64,000 nt of DNA, taken from assembly GCA_017455525.1 (NCBI GenBank), contig JAFTAP010000102.1, positions 79,388 through 143,387 on the forward strand, in the 5' to 3' direction. The DNA is from Lachnospiraceae bacterium. GTDB lineage: Bacteria; Bacillota; Clostridia; Lachnospirales; Lachnospiraceae. The notes below the pieces were generated by a model. It searched no databases, was not told where the DNA came from, and saw only the letters and a list, made by a program, of their open reading frames with translations. A program made the translations under genes and the position numbers. The number at the start of each line of letters is the position of its first letter. Within the stretch, counting starts at the first letter, position 1. Below are positions 33,515-43,285 of this stretch, piece after piece.

Positions 33515-36046
33515 TTATGGTTCCGGTACTACGGACCAATTGGACTTATCAAATATATTATCATGCACGGTATACCATGGTTCGTCATCCGTAGTGAACC
33601 TGTAGGCCTCGGCCGTATTCGGCGGCTCGATTGATGACCAGTAATGTGATGCCGTCACATACTGCGGTTCAGTATCTTTCTGATGTCCGTCAAGCTTCCC
33701 GCCCGTAAAAGGATTAACAGGATCATCTATCACATCCTTTACCGCAAGGATCGGAGCATCCGCATTGGTCATGAATTCGTCAGAAACGTTATACCCCTTG
33801 GAACCAAAATCCTTGAACATGAATATAGGATTCGCACCCTCCATGTCCGTCCCGTCATCCATTATGAGCTCCGGGAAATCTCCGACAGGCTCTCCATGAT
33901 CCGCAACTATGACTATACGGGTATTGTCATACACATCATTCTCCCGAAGATAGTCAAACCACTCTCCAAGCCTCAATAAGGCCGCCGCATTAGGATGGTA
34001 CTGGAAGTTCTTGTCTATAGTAAGCTTGTTCCCATTCTCATCTATCCTGTATCCCTTTTCCAGACCGCTGTTGCTGACATCAATTGACAGCTCATAATCC
34101 GGCAGCTGAAGCTCGGTAGGCTCGTGAGCGGTATCATTGTCCAATATCATGAAGGTGTTCTCATCAGAATCAGATATGTCCGTCATATTCGCCATGTTCT
34201 TAAGAACCCCGTATGCAGTCTCTAATTCCCATGAAAGGTCGCCAAGCTCATCGGCTCTTAGATATCTGCCATCGTCATATATACTGGTCTGTATAAGCTT
34301 AGGGCTTATCCTTACGAGGCTGTACATAAAGAACGAACGCCGTCTGACACTCTCTATGGTCCCATAATAGTCCTTATCAGTAAAGTGGCTTCTCGCATGA
34401 AACGTCTTGATCTCAGGATACGGCTCGAATATCCTAAGATCCGGCCAGACCTTGTATTTTGCGTACGGCGGATCTATGACTGTCGCTTTATACCCTGCGT
34501 TTGAAAAGAGAACCGGCAGCATGAATAAGGCCTCGTCATGCTTATCCATAAGAGTCATGTCAGTCCTTGCGTTCATAGCCACAGGCGAATACTCATATCC
34601 GCCGTAGAGGGCGGGCGCCCCGAAGTTAGTATGCATACCGAAGGATATCGTATTGGGATAATAAGTGAAACCATCAAACTTCTCCTTAAGCTCCGGTCTC
34701 TCAACCATTATATAAGGCACGTATCCCGATACCGCCATATCAAGCATTATGACGATCACGTTCTTCCCATTCTTAGACATCGGGAAGTCGAGATCCTCTG
34801 TGCTGTAGAACTCCGAAAAGTCTGTCTCGCTTATGTCCTTATTTATGCTTTTTACATTCATCACGGACATGATCATGAGACTCACTATAAGCACCGCATA
34901 TATGCCTTTTATGATTCCTTGCTTTTTCTTCCACACCAGTATCATGACAACACAGGCTAAAGCAAGACACGCAAGCTGTATGAGAATCTTATCAGCAGTG
35001 AACACCGGAAAATTATCATAAACAAGATCCGGCGATATCTTGCCCGGATTCTTTGCAAACAGGAAATAATCTATCGACGCTATGCCGGTAATAAGCCACA
35101 GCGCCAGACACATGCGCCTCTTTCCCTTAATCGGGGCAAGGACATAAAAGACCGATACCCAGCACAGGAAAAGACCTGCCGCTATGCAAAGAGTACTCGA
35201 CACGAACGAAGTAGGGCTTCTGAAGGCAGAAGGCTCCACGAACTCGACAGGAGAGGCTGCCACCAGAGCGGATGGTATGAGTAATCCTATCAGGACAGTA
35301 AGCGACACTACGGCTCCCCAGTACAAAAACTTCAACGGCTCAGATTCATCCTTTGCTTTCCCCTTTTCGGATGCTTCTGCAGGCTCTTTCAAGACAATGT
35401 TCTTTATAAGTGAGAAGACATTATTCATAGTCCAATATAGCACAAGACCTGACGGACTGCGGTAGAGAAGTATAAGGAAGAGTCCTGCCAGCACATATAT
35501 CTGTATATTGTCCTTTATAGGAGTCCCCTTAGTATATATAAGCGCCGCTATACAATTTATGACCGTCATTAATACGGGGAGGAGATTTATCACCACTCCC
35601 CCAAATCTTATCAATCCATCCGGCTGACCAAGGTTATTTATACACAGAAAAGATGTGCCATTCAGGATACTCAGATTAGACAGAAAATGATATGCCGCTA
35701 TGAAGAAGGGAATCTGCAGCAGCAATGATATGGAACTCCTAAGGGAATAAAGCGGATGATAGTCCTGCTTCCTGTAATATGCCGAGAGCATCATGACTCT
35801 CTCGTCGCCCTTGAAATTACTGCGGATGCTCTCAACCCACTTCTTCATGCCCTCCTGCTTTTTGCGTTCCTCAGCCTGTATCCTGTCAGCATTCCTGTAT
35901 AAAGGAAGCAGCAGGAAATTGATCACTATGCTGACGCCGATTATCGCGATCCCCGGATTCTCGCTGATATTATTTATTATCGTGAAGCACGCCTCTAACA
36001 GCAGCTCAATGGGATATATAATTATGTAATAAAGTACGTTAAACAT
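33515..36046 (-). CDS. YidC/Oxa1 domain fused to an alkaline-phosphatase/sulfatase-superfamily domain (copy 3)
   Basis: The 843-residue product repeats the plan of 7635 and 18168. The YidC fold (1-235) has SIVINFLLLPLY with Asn43 in place of the groove Arg, IPFFIAAYHFL and SPSGLVLYWTMNN. A further helical block follows, then an outer domain with NVIVIMLDMAVSG, the MHTNFGAPALYGGYEYSP block (likely nucleophile Thr) and VADHGEPVGD. DNDTAHEPTEL is shared with copy 2. The gene lies between a CotH gene (24 bases upstream) and the phosphonate cassette (24 bases downstream) on one operon. That is the strongest context hint that these fusions act on phosphonate- or phosphate-bearing surface polymers. 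No ribosome site is seen before the ATG. Confidence 0.86.
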   Translation of the reverse strand: MFNVLYYIIIYPIELLLEACFTIINNISENPGIAIIGVSIVINFLLLPLYRNADRIQAEERKKQEGMKKWVESIRSNFKGDERVMMLSAYYRKQDYHPLYSLRSSISLLLQIPFFIAAYHFLSNLSILNGTSFLCINNLGQPDGLIRFGGVVINLLPVLMTVINCIAALIYTKGTPIKDNIQIYVLAGLFLILLYRSPSGLVLYWTMNNVFSLIKNIVLKEPAEASEKGKAKDESEPLKFLYWGAVVSLTVLIGLLIPSALVAASPVEFVEPSAFRSPTSFVSSTLCIAAGLFLCWVSVFYVLAPIKGKRRMCLALWLITGIASIDYFLFAKNPGKISPDLVYDNFPVFTADKILIQLACLALACVVMILVWKKKQGIIKGIYAVLIVSLMIMSVMNVKSINKDISETDFSEFYSTEDLDFPMSKNGKNVIVIMLDMAVSGYVPYIMVERPELKEKFDGFTYYPNTISFGMHTNFGAPALYGGYEYSPVAMNARTDMTLMDKHDEALFMLPVLFSNAGYKATVIDPPYAKYKVWPDLRIFEPYPEIKTFHARSHFTDKDYYGTIESVRRRSFFMYSLVRISPKLIQTSIYDDGRYLRADELGDLSWELETAYGVLKNMANMTDISDSDENTFMILDNDTAHEPTELQLPDYELSIDVSNSGLEKGYRIDENGNKLTIDKNFQYHPNAAALLRLGEWFDYLRENDVYDNTRIVIVADHGEPVGDFPELIMDDGTDMEGANPIFMFKDFGSKGYNVSDEFMTNADAPILAVKDVIDDPVNPFTGGKLDGHQKDTEPQYVTASHYWSSIEPPNTAEAYRFTTDDEPWYTVHDNIFDKSNWSVVPEP

Positions 36047-36070
36047 TTCTGAATAATATCATTTTATCGT

Positions 36071-37831
36071 TTAATCCACAACTCCGGGATAATCCGCAGC
36101 TTCCCCGAAATTATCCTCTATCATTAATGGAATGTATTCATGCCTCTCATTGAAGAATCGTTTTAATTCTTCCATCTCCTCATAATGCCTTGATGCATCC
36201 GTGCCATAGAATCTTTCAAAGTGTTCCTCAATATCCCCTTTCATCATGGTATCATATTCATCTATCATGCGGGAAACCCTCTCAGGAGCAAACTCATGCT
36301 CCCGCATGGATTCAAGCCTTGCTATAAAGGCTTTCCTGAATCCGGGGTTATTCAGCATATTATCAAATATCGGGCTCTCCTGCCTTGTAAGGGCTATAGT
36401 GTCTCTCGTGGCGTCACCGTCCTTGTAAGTCATCCCGCCCCAGTTCACATCGAATAATATGAACCGCCATCTGCAGTCTCCGTACTCTCCCGAATCTCTC
36501 CTTCTGGTCTTCCACAATGCGTAATTATTGCTGGGCCAGTCATGCCATCTGGCTATATATATCTCGGCAGCGAAGTAATCTATGAAACTCTCTATATCAA
36601 CTATTTCTCCCGCTTTCTCATAATTTGCGGGATCAGTCATATCCGCCGTGCTGATAAAAGCCATATCTGCTTCATATCCAGCAAGATCCTTTTCCGTACC
36701 CTCTTTCAGCACGCCGTATTTCGTGAGCACCACATTATCGTCATCCACTCCGTACCTGACGTGCATATATCTCCTGTCATACCTGTCTGTCAGAAAATAA
36801 TATCCCCAGTACTCACCGTTTAGATAGAGTTTGCAGGGTTTGTATTCTGTTGCGACGAAATCCATGTCCTTACAGATATCGGACATCAGCGGGTCCTTTA
36901 TCTTGGTATAAATATCCTCTCCGCCATTATAAAGCACCAGCTTATCCATGCACAGGCTCTCATCCGTCTCAGTGCGTATCACCTTATTCCCGTCATATTC
37001 CTGCCTTGCATAGAGCCTGAGACTCTTAGGCGTGAATTCTCTGCTATAGCCTCCCTGTATGCGTACTCCGACCTTCTGGTTAAGAGTAAGCTCCCCCTTC
37101 TTGAACAACTGGCAGACAGCCTCTCTCTCCCAATCCCTCCCGGCACCGAAGTAGTTAGCATCCAATCTCCCTGTCAGCATCTCCTGGCGCTCATCATCCG
37201 TCACCTTCTCTACATTCTCCCAGACTTCCTTCCCTCGCTTTCCCATGACATATATTCCCCTGTCATAATCAAAAAGATCCCCGGGATCCATTACGACAGA
37301 CATTATCATCGTCTCATCATCCTTCCGGTTCTGTCCTACGAAATAGGTACCCGTGACAGTCCGGCTTCTGTTACCTTTCTTATCATAATACGCCACCTTT
37401 ATTGTCGTGCATTTACTTACATTATCCTTTGGCGGCACATACTTGGGGATTACTGCTTCTTTGACATTGCAGAGCCTGTATAGCTCGCTCTTTTCATCAT
37501 CAAAGAAAATACTCACGTCGTCACGCATCGAATTCGTATTAGGCTCAGACGATCTGTCATACACATATATAGGAGAATCATATCTCATGGATTCCTTATC
37601 CGGCTCGCTGCCATCTAAGGTATAGTAAATCTCATCAGATGGGGCAGCTATAGTAAGGTAAAATGGCTCGTCATAGAACCCCGGAGGCTCAGAGAATGAC
37701 ATACCATCAGTATCAGCAGTATATAATTCCGCCTTTTCCCGGAAGGAATGCTTGTATGACACAAAGGCCGTTGCAATAAGCACGGCAACCGATATTATGA
37801 AGAAGGCCAGTCTTCTCTTATGCGATATCAT
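36071..37831 (-). CDS. CotH-family protein with chitobiase-like domain and altered acidic motif
   Basis: The 586-residue product has an N-terminal anchor helix (about 7-25) and a chitobiase C-terminal-like domain (about 45-110: EIYYTLDGSEPDKES). A CotH domain follows, with VGVRIQGGYSREFTPKSLRLY, LYLNGEYWGYYFLTDRYD and RFILFDVNWGGM. The last block normally reads D-x-D; here the second Asp is Asn, so metal binding may be weaker or changed. It is a shorter relative of 15360-17825 without the lamin-tail domain. It is the first gene of the long operon that continues into the YidC fusion and the phosphonate genes. A promoter is predicted at 37871-37898. Confidence 0.84.
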   Translation of the reverse strand: MISHKRRLAFFIISVAVLIATAFVSYKHSFREKAELYTADTDGMSFSEPPGFYDEPFYLTIAAPSDEIYYTLDGSEPDKESMRYDSPIYVYDRSSEPNTNSMRDDVSIFFDDEKSELYRLCNVKEAVIPKYVPPKDNVSKCTTIKVAYYDKKGNRSRTVTGTYFVGQNRKDDETMIMSVVMDPGDLFDYDRGIYVMGKRGKEVWENVEKVTDDERQEMLTGRLDANYFGAGRDWEREAVCQLFKKGELTLNQKVGVRIQGGYSREFTPKSLRLYARQEYDGNKVIRTETDESLCMDKLVLYNGGEDIYTKIKDPLMSDICKDMDFVATEYKPCKLYLNGEYWGYYFLTDRYDRRYMHVRYGVDDDNVVLTKYGVLKEGTEKDLAGYEADMAFISTADMTDPANYEKAGEIVDIESFIDYFAAEIYIARWHDWPSNNYALWKTRRRDSGEYGDCRWRFILFDVNWGGMTYKDGDATRDTIALTRQESPIFDNMLNNPGFRKAFIARLESMREHEFAPERVSRMIDEYDTMMKGDIEEHFERFYGTDASRHYEEMEELKRFFNERHEYIPLMIEDNFGEAADYPGVVD

Positions 37832-37870
37832 TTCCCTACATTACTTCTCCATCACATTATTACCTAAGAA

Positions 37871-37898
37871 ATAATACCCCATAAATCCGATTTTGCAA
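37871..37898 (-). promoter_or_regulatory. Promoter for the CotH/YidC-fusion/phosphonate operon
   Basis: On the minus strand TTGCAA (37893-37898) and TATTAT (37871-37876) lie 16 bases apart. The -35 sits inside a perfect 14-base palindrome (37889-37902). It would drive the long operon from 37831 down to about 20732. Confidence 0.45.
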
Positions 37899-37902
37899 AA
37901 TC
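37889..37902. promoter_or_regulatory. Palindromic operator candidate between divergent genes
   Basis: GATTTTGCAAAATC is a perfect 14-base palindrome. It covers the -35 of the minus-strand promoter and ends one base before the -35 of the plus-strand promoter. A dimeric regulator bound here could control both directions at once. Confidence 0.45.
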
Positions 37903-37903
37903 A

Positions 37904-37932
37904 TTGTAGAAGTCTTAATACGATGATAAAAT
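37904..37932 (+). promoter_or_regulatory. Promoter for the GT-C gene at 37966
   Basis: TTGTAG (37904-37909) and TAAAAT (37927-37932) are 17 bases apart. Transcription would start near 37939, just ahead of the GGAGG ribosome site and TTG start at 37966. Confidence 0.5.
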
Positions 37933-37965
37933 ACTTAATCGGGATATCAGTTCGGAGGTTGATGA

Positions 37966-39564
37966 TTGAATATAAAGCTTCATGATTTAATATGCAGGAT
38001 CATATCGTACTTAATGATAGCTGTCCTCAGCCTGCTTACATTTTTTTCTGTTATCAGCACGACCTTCGTTAATTCCTTCGATCAGGTTTACTATATCGGA
38101 GACAAAGCCTGGCTTCATGCGATTGGAATTATCGCCATATTAGCGATCGTATGTATTCTCCATAAGAAACTTCACTTCAAAGTAACAGACAAGGTTTTAA
38201 TACTGTCACTTGCTCTCATGGCCATCCTTATTGGCATATATATAGCTATAGCGGGTATGCCGCCAAGGTTCGACCAGAGAGTAGTAAGATCCATCGCCGC
38301 AAACCTCATAGTAGGCATATATGATGACTTTCTCCCCGGAGGATACGGTGCCATATATCCTAATAATCACGGCATCATCCTTTTCTATTATTTCTTAATG
38401 AAATTCGTCGGATACGAGAACTATATCGTCATGCAGTATGCTAATCTGATATTCATGGTCTTAATGGAGATCGCATTTTATTTTATCCTAAAGAGAATAA
38501 CCGGATACTACAGAGAAGCTTCGCTGGGACTGATACTTTTCATGCCCTTCTGGGGATATGCCACCTTCCTGTACGGCAATATACCCGGCTTCTGTTTCGG
38601 CGTATGGGCTTTATTATTCTGCCTTAGATTCTTTGAAAAGCACAGAATAATTGATGTACTGGCCGCCGGTATCCTGATGTCCATAGGATATCGGTTCAAA
38701 GAGAACCTCATAATACTGGCTGCGGCGATAGCTATTATGACAATAGCCCGGGTTATCAAAACCCGCAGGGCAAAGAGCCTGCTTCTTATTCTGTCAATGC
38801 TGATCTTCATGCTCATAAGCGGATTCATATCTGATAAGCTGCTCCTGTCTGTCGCAGGCTACCGTAAGGCAGACAGCATGCCCGGCATTTCGTTTCTTGC
38901 TATGGGACTTCACGAGCATGAAACAAGAGGCGCCGGATGGTATGACGACTATACCATGGATGTCTTCGAGGAAGCAGGCTATGATACTGAAAAAGCCTCG
39001 GAGTTATCAAAGTCTGACATTGCGGATTCTGTAAGTAACTTCGTGGCTCATCCGCAATATATGACCGGCTTCTTCATAAGAAAGACAGCATCGGTATGGG
39101 GCGAGCCCACTTACTACTCGTGGTCGCTGCAGCAGGGAAGGAATGATAAGCTGGATGAGGAAGTATTCCTTCCCGATACGGCCTCTGTCATAGGTTTTGC
39201 TAACGTCCTGCAGACCTTTTTATATTTCTTTGCTCTGGTTTATTTTGTAATTCATCGGAAAGAGCAGGACATCACAAGGCTTTTATTTGCCATTTTTTTC
39301 ATAGGCGGATTCTTATTCCATCTTATCTGGGAAGCCGGAAGCCAGTATGCTCTTTTCTATGCTATGGTACTGACCGTATATTCATCTATAGGGCTGATGG
39401 ATGCCTGCTCTCTTGTAATGTACCGGGATAGAAAGAAAAGGCTTCGGGCAGTGGTAATTGCCATGGTCATAGGTATCGTATTATCTATGCCTATCATATC
39501 TTCAGTCCTGACTCTAAGCCGTGATAATGTAAGATATGCGGAATATATCAACGCTCCTTATTAA
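37966..39564 (+). CDS. GT-C/PMT-like membrane glycosyltransferase
   Basis: The 532-residue multi-helix protein has a first outer loop with PPRFDQRVV and then GGYGAIYPNNHGIILFYY. About ten more helices and a final outer tail follow. The overall layout matches dolichyl/polyprenyl-phosphate-sugar transferases (PMT_2/GT39-type), but the catalytic Asp is less obvious than in the 3723/13760 group. The start is TTG at 37966, preceded by GGAGG seven bases upstream; the nearby ATG at 37962 is in another, closed frame. It is divergent from the CotH/phosphonate operon and its last bases overlap the convergent 39561 gene by four. Confidence 0.75.
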   Translation: MNIKLHDLICRIISYLMIAVLSLLTFFSVISTTFVNSFDQVYYIGDKAWLHAIGIIAILAIVCILHKKLHFKVTDKVLILSLALMAILIGIYIAIAGMPPRFDQRVVRSIAANLIVGIYDDFLPGGYGAIYPNNHGIILFYYFLMKFVGYENYIVMQYANLIFMVLMEIAFYFILKRITGYYREASLGLILFMPFWGYATFLYGNIPGFCFGVWALLFCLRFFEKHRIIDVLAAGILMSIGYRFKENLIILAAAIAIMTIARVIKTRRAKSLLLILSMLIFMLISGFISDKLLLSVAGYRKADSMPGISFLAMGLHEHETRGAGWYDDYTMDVFEEAGYDTEKASELSKSDIADSVSNFVAHPQYMTGFFIRKTASVWGEPTYYSWSLQQGRNDKLDEEVFLPDTASVIGFANVLQTFLYFFALVYFVIHRKEQDITRLLFAIFFIGGFLFHLIWEAGSQYALFYAMVLTVYSSIGLMDACSLVMYRDRKKRLRAVVIAMVIGIVLSMPIISSVLTLSRDNVRYAEYINAPY

Positions 39565-42179
39565 CCACTCTTTTTAGCATTGCGTATCTGTATGATAAGC
39601 ATGATAAAACCAACCATTGATACGATAAGCCCTATCAATGTTCCGTGCGGCACATATCTCATCTCTATCTCATGCTTCCCTTCGGGAAGATCTATCCCCA
39701 TAAGAAGCTCCGTAGCAGGAACAGGATTTATCTTCTTCCCGTCGCAGCGTATCTTCCACGCGCTGTCATACGGTATCGACATAACTACTGTCTCTCCCTC
39801 CATTACCTCTGCGTCGAACTTAAGGTGCGAGCTTTTTATTTCATTCACGCCGCTGATCCTCTGATCCTTATCCGAAGCCCTCTCTGCCCATACCGCAAGC
39901 TTAGCCTCATCCTCATAATAAAAGCATGGTTCTGTTATATACAGATCGTCCTTTAAGACCTGCATCCTGATCTCTACCGTATCTCCCACGTCATATATTC
40001 CGGCACATAAAACGTTCCACCGGTTCTCGGTGAAGTACCAGCCGAAGGATTCATCATTCACGAAAACCTCGCCGCTCTGCATATGCGGCGCGGCAAAATA
40101 TAAATACAACGGCATATTCTCCGTTATATGCACGTCATATACAATATAACCTTCATCCTCCGTCCTGATGAAATGTCCCGGCTCGTCCTCTTCTGCTCCT
40201 TCAAGATATTGATCGTAATCCGCCCTCTTATATATTGGCTCAATATCATCTCCCCAGCATGAGGCGAGCTTATTCTGCTTCTCAAATGTGTTGTCATCTT
40301 CATCAAATACAAAATCCCTGACTGCCCCGGGCGCTATATATGCCATAGGCAGAGCATAGTCATCCCTGTAAGTCCTATAACCACCGGCATCCGATATGAA
40401 TTCATAAGGCTTGTAAAATGAATCCTCCCTATCCGAGATAAGGTACTTTACCCCTAGTACCGCATCCGCAAAGCTGGTGCTGCCGCCATGATAGAACGTA
40501 TAATATATAGTCTCCCTGAAGCCATAATGTGTAAGAAAATAATTAATGGCGTCCTTCTCACACGAGCTGTCATGTGAAAGTCCTATGTAATCAAAAAGCG
40601 CCGGATCGTTCACAGCCCTGTCAAAGTCCTTCTCTATACGGTAAAATCCGTCATCATACGCCTTCACATTATCTATGGCTTCCCCTATCCTCTTATAATC
40701 GACCTTGAAGTTCTCCATCTCAGGAAGCACGCCGTCCCTCGCATTAAGCTTGATATATGTCACCTTGGCATCATAGAGCATGTCGGGTATGGATACCGCT
40801 ATGAGCAATATGAGACCTGCAATCCTGAATCCATGCCTGAGGTGCCTTCTCCCTGCATCTAAAGCTTCCGCTCCATCCTCTGATCTCCCCAGACTTATCA
40901 TGAAAACCGATACCGCTACAAAGCATACAAGCCCCAGGTTCACAATCTGTCTCTCCCTGTCCATATACGCATCGTGAACAATTGCAAGGAAGATAATGTA
41001 AATCACCAGGATTCCGAAAGCCGCCGCCGCCTTTAGCATTCTTTTCTTATTAAAGGATGCTTCATCTTTCGGATTATCAAGCATCGCAAGAAATCCCTTA
41101 TAAGCTATGATTACCAATATAAAACTAACAAGGTAAGCATATCTGAAATAAAACTCCTCGGGATTATTAAAGCCATGCCATACAGAATCAAAGGTATTGA
41201 TCCAAAGACTAACGATCACAGATGCAAGAAGAAAGGCGCTCGCCAGCTTTTCTTTTATCTCATATTCCTTTGACATGAAATATATCAAGGCAAAGAAAAT
41301 TACCGCAACCGAGCAGTACATAAGAGGTCTGTACTGGTTTCTCGTGCTGCCCGAAAAAAGATTAGCGAAGACCTGCGTCAAAGGAAAGTTCCTGAAAAAA
41401 CCGTAGTTCGCCGTATCCGTGGTCTTCTCGCCTATAAGAGAAAGTCCCGTCCTTATAAGAGAGAATCCATCGATAAGAAGCGCAGTCACGCCCGCTAGCA
41501 GAAAGCCACCCAGCTTCTTTATATAGGTCTTGTCTTTTATGAGCCTCGAAATATATACAAGCGTCAGAAATATGACCAGCATGAAGCCCATATGATAATT
41601 TATATATATGTGCAAAGCTGCTGTCAGGATAAGGGGTATGCCGCTCCTTTGTCCATCAAGGTATTCCAGCAGGAAATAAATAACCAACGGAAGCAGGGCT
41701 ATGCAAGTGAAATATATCATCAGCACAAGATATCCGAAGAAAAAAGCAATGAATGAGTACGCCGTAGAAAAAAGCAGCGACATCCATGTCCTCCTGTATC
41801 TCTCATTAAGCAGTATAGACATGAAAAGCCCTGCAAGTGATAACTGAATAGAAAAGATAAATTCTATACCCAACGGCACCTTGTCGCCGGGAAAGAAAAA
41901 AAGTAAAAACAAAAGCGGGTCGTGAAGCTGAAAAGCAGCCAGCCCGGGAAAATCTCCGCCGAGCGTTTTTGCAAACATATATGAAAAATCATTTTTTGTC
42001 TTAAATATATTTATAAAATAGCTGAAGAAATTCACAAACTCAACGTCCATGTCACCTGTAAGAACCGACGACGGGCCGTAGGGATATATCCCGCATAAAG
42101 CAAAAAAAGCCTGCACCATCACGAACGGTATCAGGAAAGCGCAGGCGTATATGTAAAGTTTCTTGTCTATTCGCTTCAT
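39561..42179 (-). CDS. YfhO-family polytopic membrane protein
   Basis: I place the start at ATG 42179 (MKRIDKKLYI), ten bases after the gmd stop. The longer frame to 42251 lies inside gmd and would add about 24 hydrophilic residues. The product is 872 residues: many helices in the first half, with a PSSVLTGDMDVEFVNFF loop and FPGLAAFQLHDPLLF. A large outer domain follows, then a last helix with YVPHGTLIGLIVSMVG. This architecture and the final R-Y-x-P-x-G segment match YfhO-type proteins, which in Firmicutes add sugars to teichoic acids. Cotranscribed with wzz-like and gmd genes. Which sugar it handles is unknown. Confidence 0.83.
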   Translation of the reverse strand: MKRIDKKLYIYACAFLIPFVMVQAFFALCGIYPYGPSSVLTGDMDVEFVNFFSYFINIFKTKNDFSYMFAKTLGGDFPGLAAFQLHDPLLFLLFFFPGDKVPLGIEFIFSIQLSLAGLFMSILLNERYRRTWMSLLFSTAYSFIAFFFGYLVLMIYFTCIALLPLVIYFLLEYLDGQRSGIPLILTAALHIYINYHMGFMLVIFLTLVYISRLIKDKTYIKKLGGFLLAGVTALLIDGFSLIRTGLSLIGEKTTDTANYGFFRNFPLTQVFANLFSGSTRNQYRPLMYCSVAVIFFALIYFMSKEYEIKEKLASAFLLASVIVSLWINTFDSVWHGFNNPEEFYFRYAYLVSFILVIIAYKGFLAMLDNPKDEASFNKKRMLKAAAAFGILVIYIIFLAIVHDAYMDRERQIVNLGLVCFVAVSVFMISLGRSEDGAEALDAGRRHLRHGFRIAGLILLIAVSIPDMLYDAKVTYIKLNARDGVLPEMENFKVDYKRIGEAIDNVKAYDDGFYRIEKDFDRAVNDPALFDYIGLSHDSSCEKDAINYFLTHYGFRETIYYTFYHGGSTSFADAVLGVKYLISDREDSFYKPYEFISDAGGYRTYRDDYALPMAYIAPGAVRDFVFDEDDNTFEKQNKLASCWGDDIEPIYKRADYDQYLEGAEEDEPGHFIRTEDEGYIVYDVHITENMPLYLYFAAPHMQSGEVFVNDESFGWYFTENRWNVLCAGIYDVGDTVEIRMQVLKDDLYITEPCFYYEDEAKLAVWAERASDKDQRISGVNEIKSSHLKFDAEVMEGETVVMSIPYDSAWKIRCDGKKINPVPATELLMGIDLPEGKHEIEMRYVPHGTLIGLIVSMVGFIMLIIQIRNAKKSG

Positions 42180-42189
42180 ACCGGAAGTC

Positions 42190-43278
42190 TCACTTGATGA
42201 TACCCTTCTCCAGATATTCCTCCAGATTGTCCTTGACTCGCTCTCCTGCACGCTCTACAGCTACCTTCTGCATATCATGCTCCACCATAAGCTTCACGAG
42301 GTTTTCAAAGGATGTCTTCGCGGGATTCCAGCCTAACTTGGTCTTAGCCTTAGTGGGGTCGCCCAAGAGGTTTACCACATCCGTAGGACGGTAGAAGTCG
42401 GCGGAGACTTCGATTACCGTTTTGCCTGTAGCCTTATCTATACCCTTCTCATGCTCTCCTTCTCCGGTGAACTCGACCTCTATGCCCGCATAGTGAAAAG
42501 CAAGAGAAGCGAACTCCCTCACGGAATGCTGTACGCCTGTCGCTATGACGAAATCCTCCGGCTTATCATGCTGCAATATGAGCCACATACATTCTACATA
42601 ATCCCTCGCGTATCCCCAGTCGCGGAGCGATGAGAGATTGCCAAGGTAGAGCTTATCCTGCTTACCCTGCGCTATCCTTGATGCCGCAAGCGTTATCTTA
42701 CGAGTGACAAAGGTCTCTCCTCTACGTTCTGATTCATGGTTAAATAGAATACCCGAGCAGCAGAACATATTGTAAGCTTCCCTGTATTCCTTTATTATCC
42801 AGTAACCATACAGCTTTGCAACTGCATACGGACTGTACGGGTGAAACGGCGTTGTCTCACTCTGAGGGACTTCCTCGACCTTGCCGTAAAGCTCTGATGT
42901 CGATGCCTGATAAATGCGGCACGTATCCGTAAGGCCACATTGTCTTACAGCCTCAAGTATCCTGACTACCCCCACTGCATCCACATCCGCCGTGAACTCC
43001 GGCACATCAAAGCTTACCTGCACATGCGACTGAGCCGCGAGGTTATATATCTCATCAGGCTTCACGTTTCCCACGACTTGTATCATGCTCATAGAGTCCG
43101 ACAGATCTCCATAATGCAGATGGAAATGCTCCTGTCCTTCAAGATGGGCTATCCTCTCTCTGAAATCTACAGACGATCGCCTGATTATACCGTGTACGTC
43201 ATACCCCTTATCTAACAGGAACTCCGCCAGATACGAGCCGTCTTGTCCTGTAATGCCTGTAATAAGTGCTCGCTTCAT
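42190..43278 (-). CDS. gmd: GDP-mannose 4,6-dehydratase
   Basis: The 362-residue short-chain dehydrogenase-like protein starts with the NADP-binding motif [14 protein letters not shown]. It shows [18 protein letters not shown], the STSELYG segment and the YxxxK pair in [11 protein letters not shown]. It makes GDP-4-keto-6-deoxy-D-mannose from GDP-mannose, the branch point to GDP-L-fucose, GDP-D-rhamnose and others. The reductase that would decide the product is not in this window. A GT10 fucosyltransferase-like gene at 12394 suggests GDP-fucose. The ATG is seven bases after the stop of the wzz-like gene. Confidence 0.95.
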   Translation of the reverse strand: MKRALITGITGQDGSYLAEFLLDKGYDVHGIIRRSSVDFRERIAHLEGQEHFHLHYGDLSDSMSMIQVVGNVKPDEIYNLAAQSHVQVSFDVPEFTADVDAVGVVRILEAVRQCGLTDTCRIYQASTSELYGKVEEVPQSETTPFHPYSPYAVAKLYGYWIIKEYREAYNMFCCSGILFNHESERRGETFVTRKITLAASRIAQGKQDKLYLGNLSSLRDWGYARDYVECMWLILQHDKPEDFVIATGVQHSVREFASLAFHYAGIEVEFTGEGEHEKGIDKATGKTVIEVSADFYRPTDVVNLLGDPTKAKTKLGWNPAKTSFENLVKLMVEHDMQKVAVERAGERVKDNLEEYLEKGIIK

Positions 43279-43285
43279 TATATTA

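Noticed and set aside
42180-42251. N-terminal extension of the YfhO-like protein into gmd
   Set aside because: The added residues are hydrophilic and encoded in gmd sequence; ATG 42179 follows the gmd stop and fits the usual start before the first helix.
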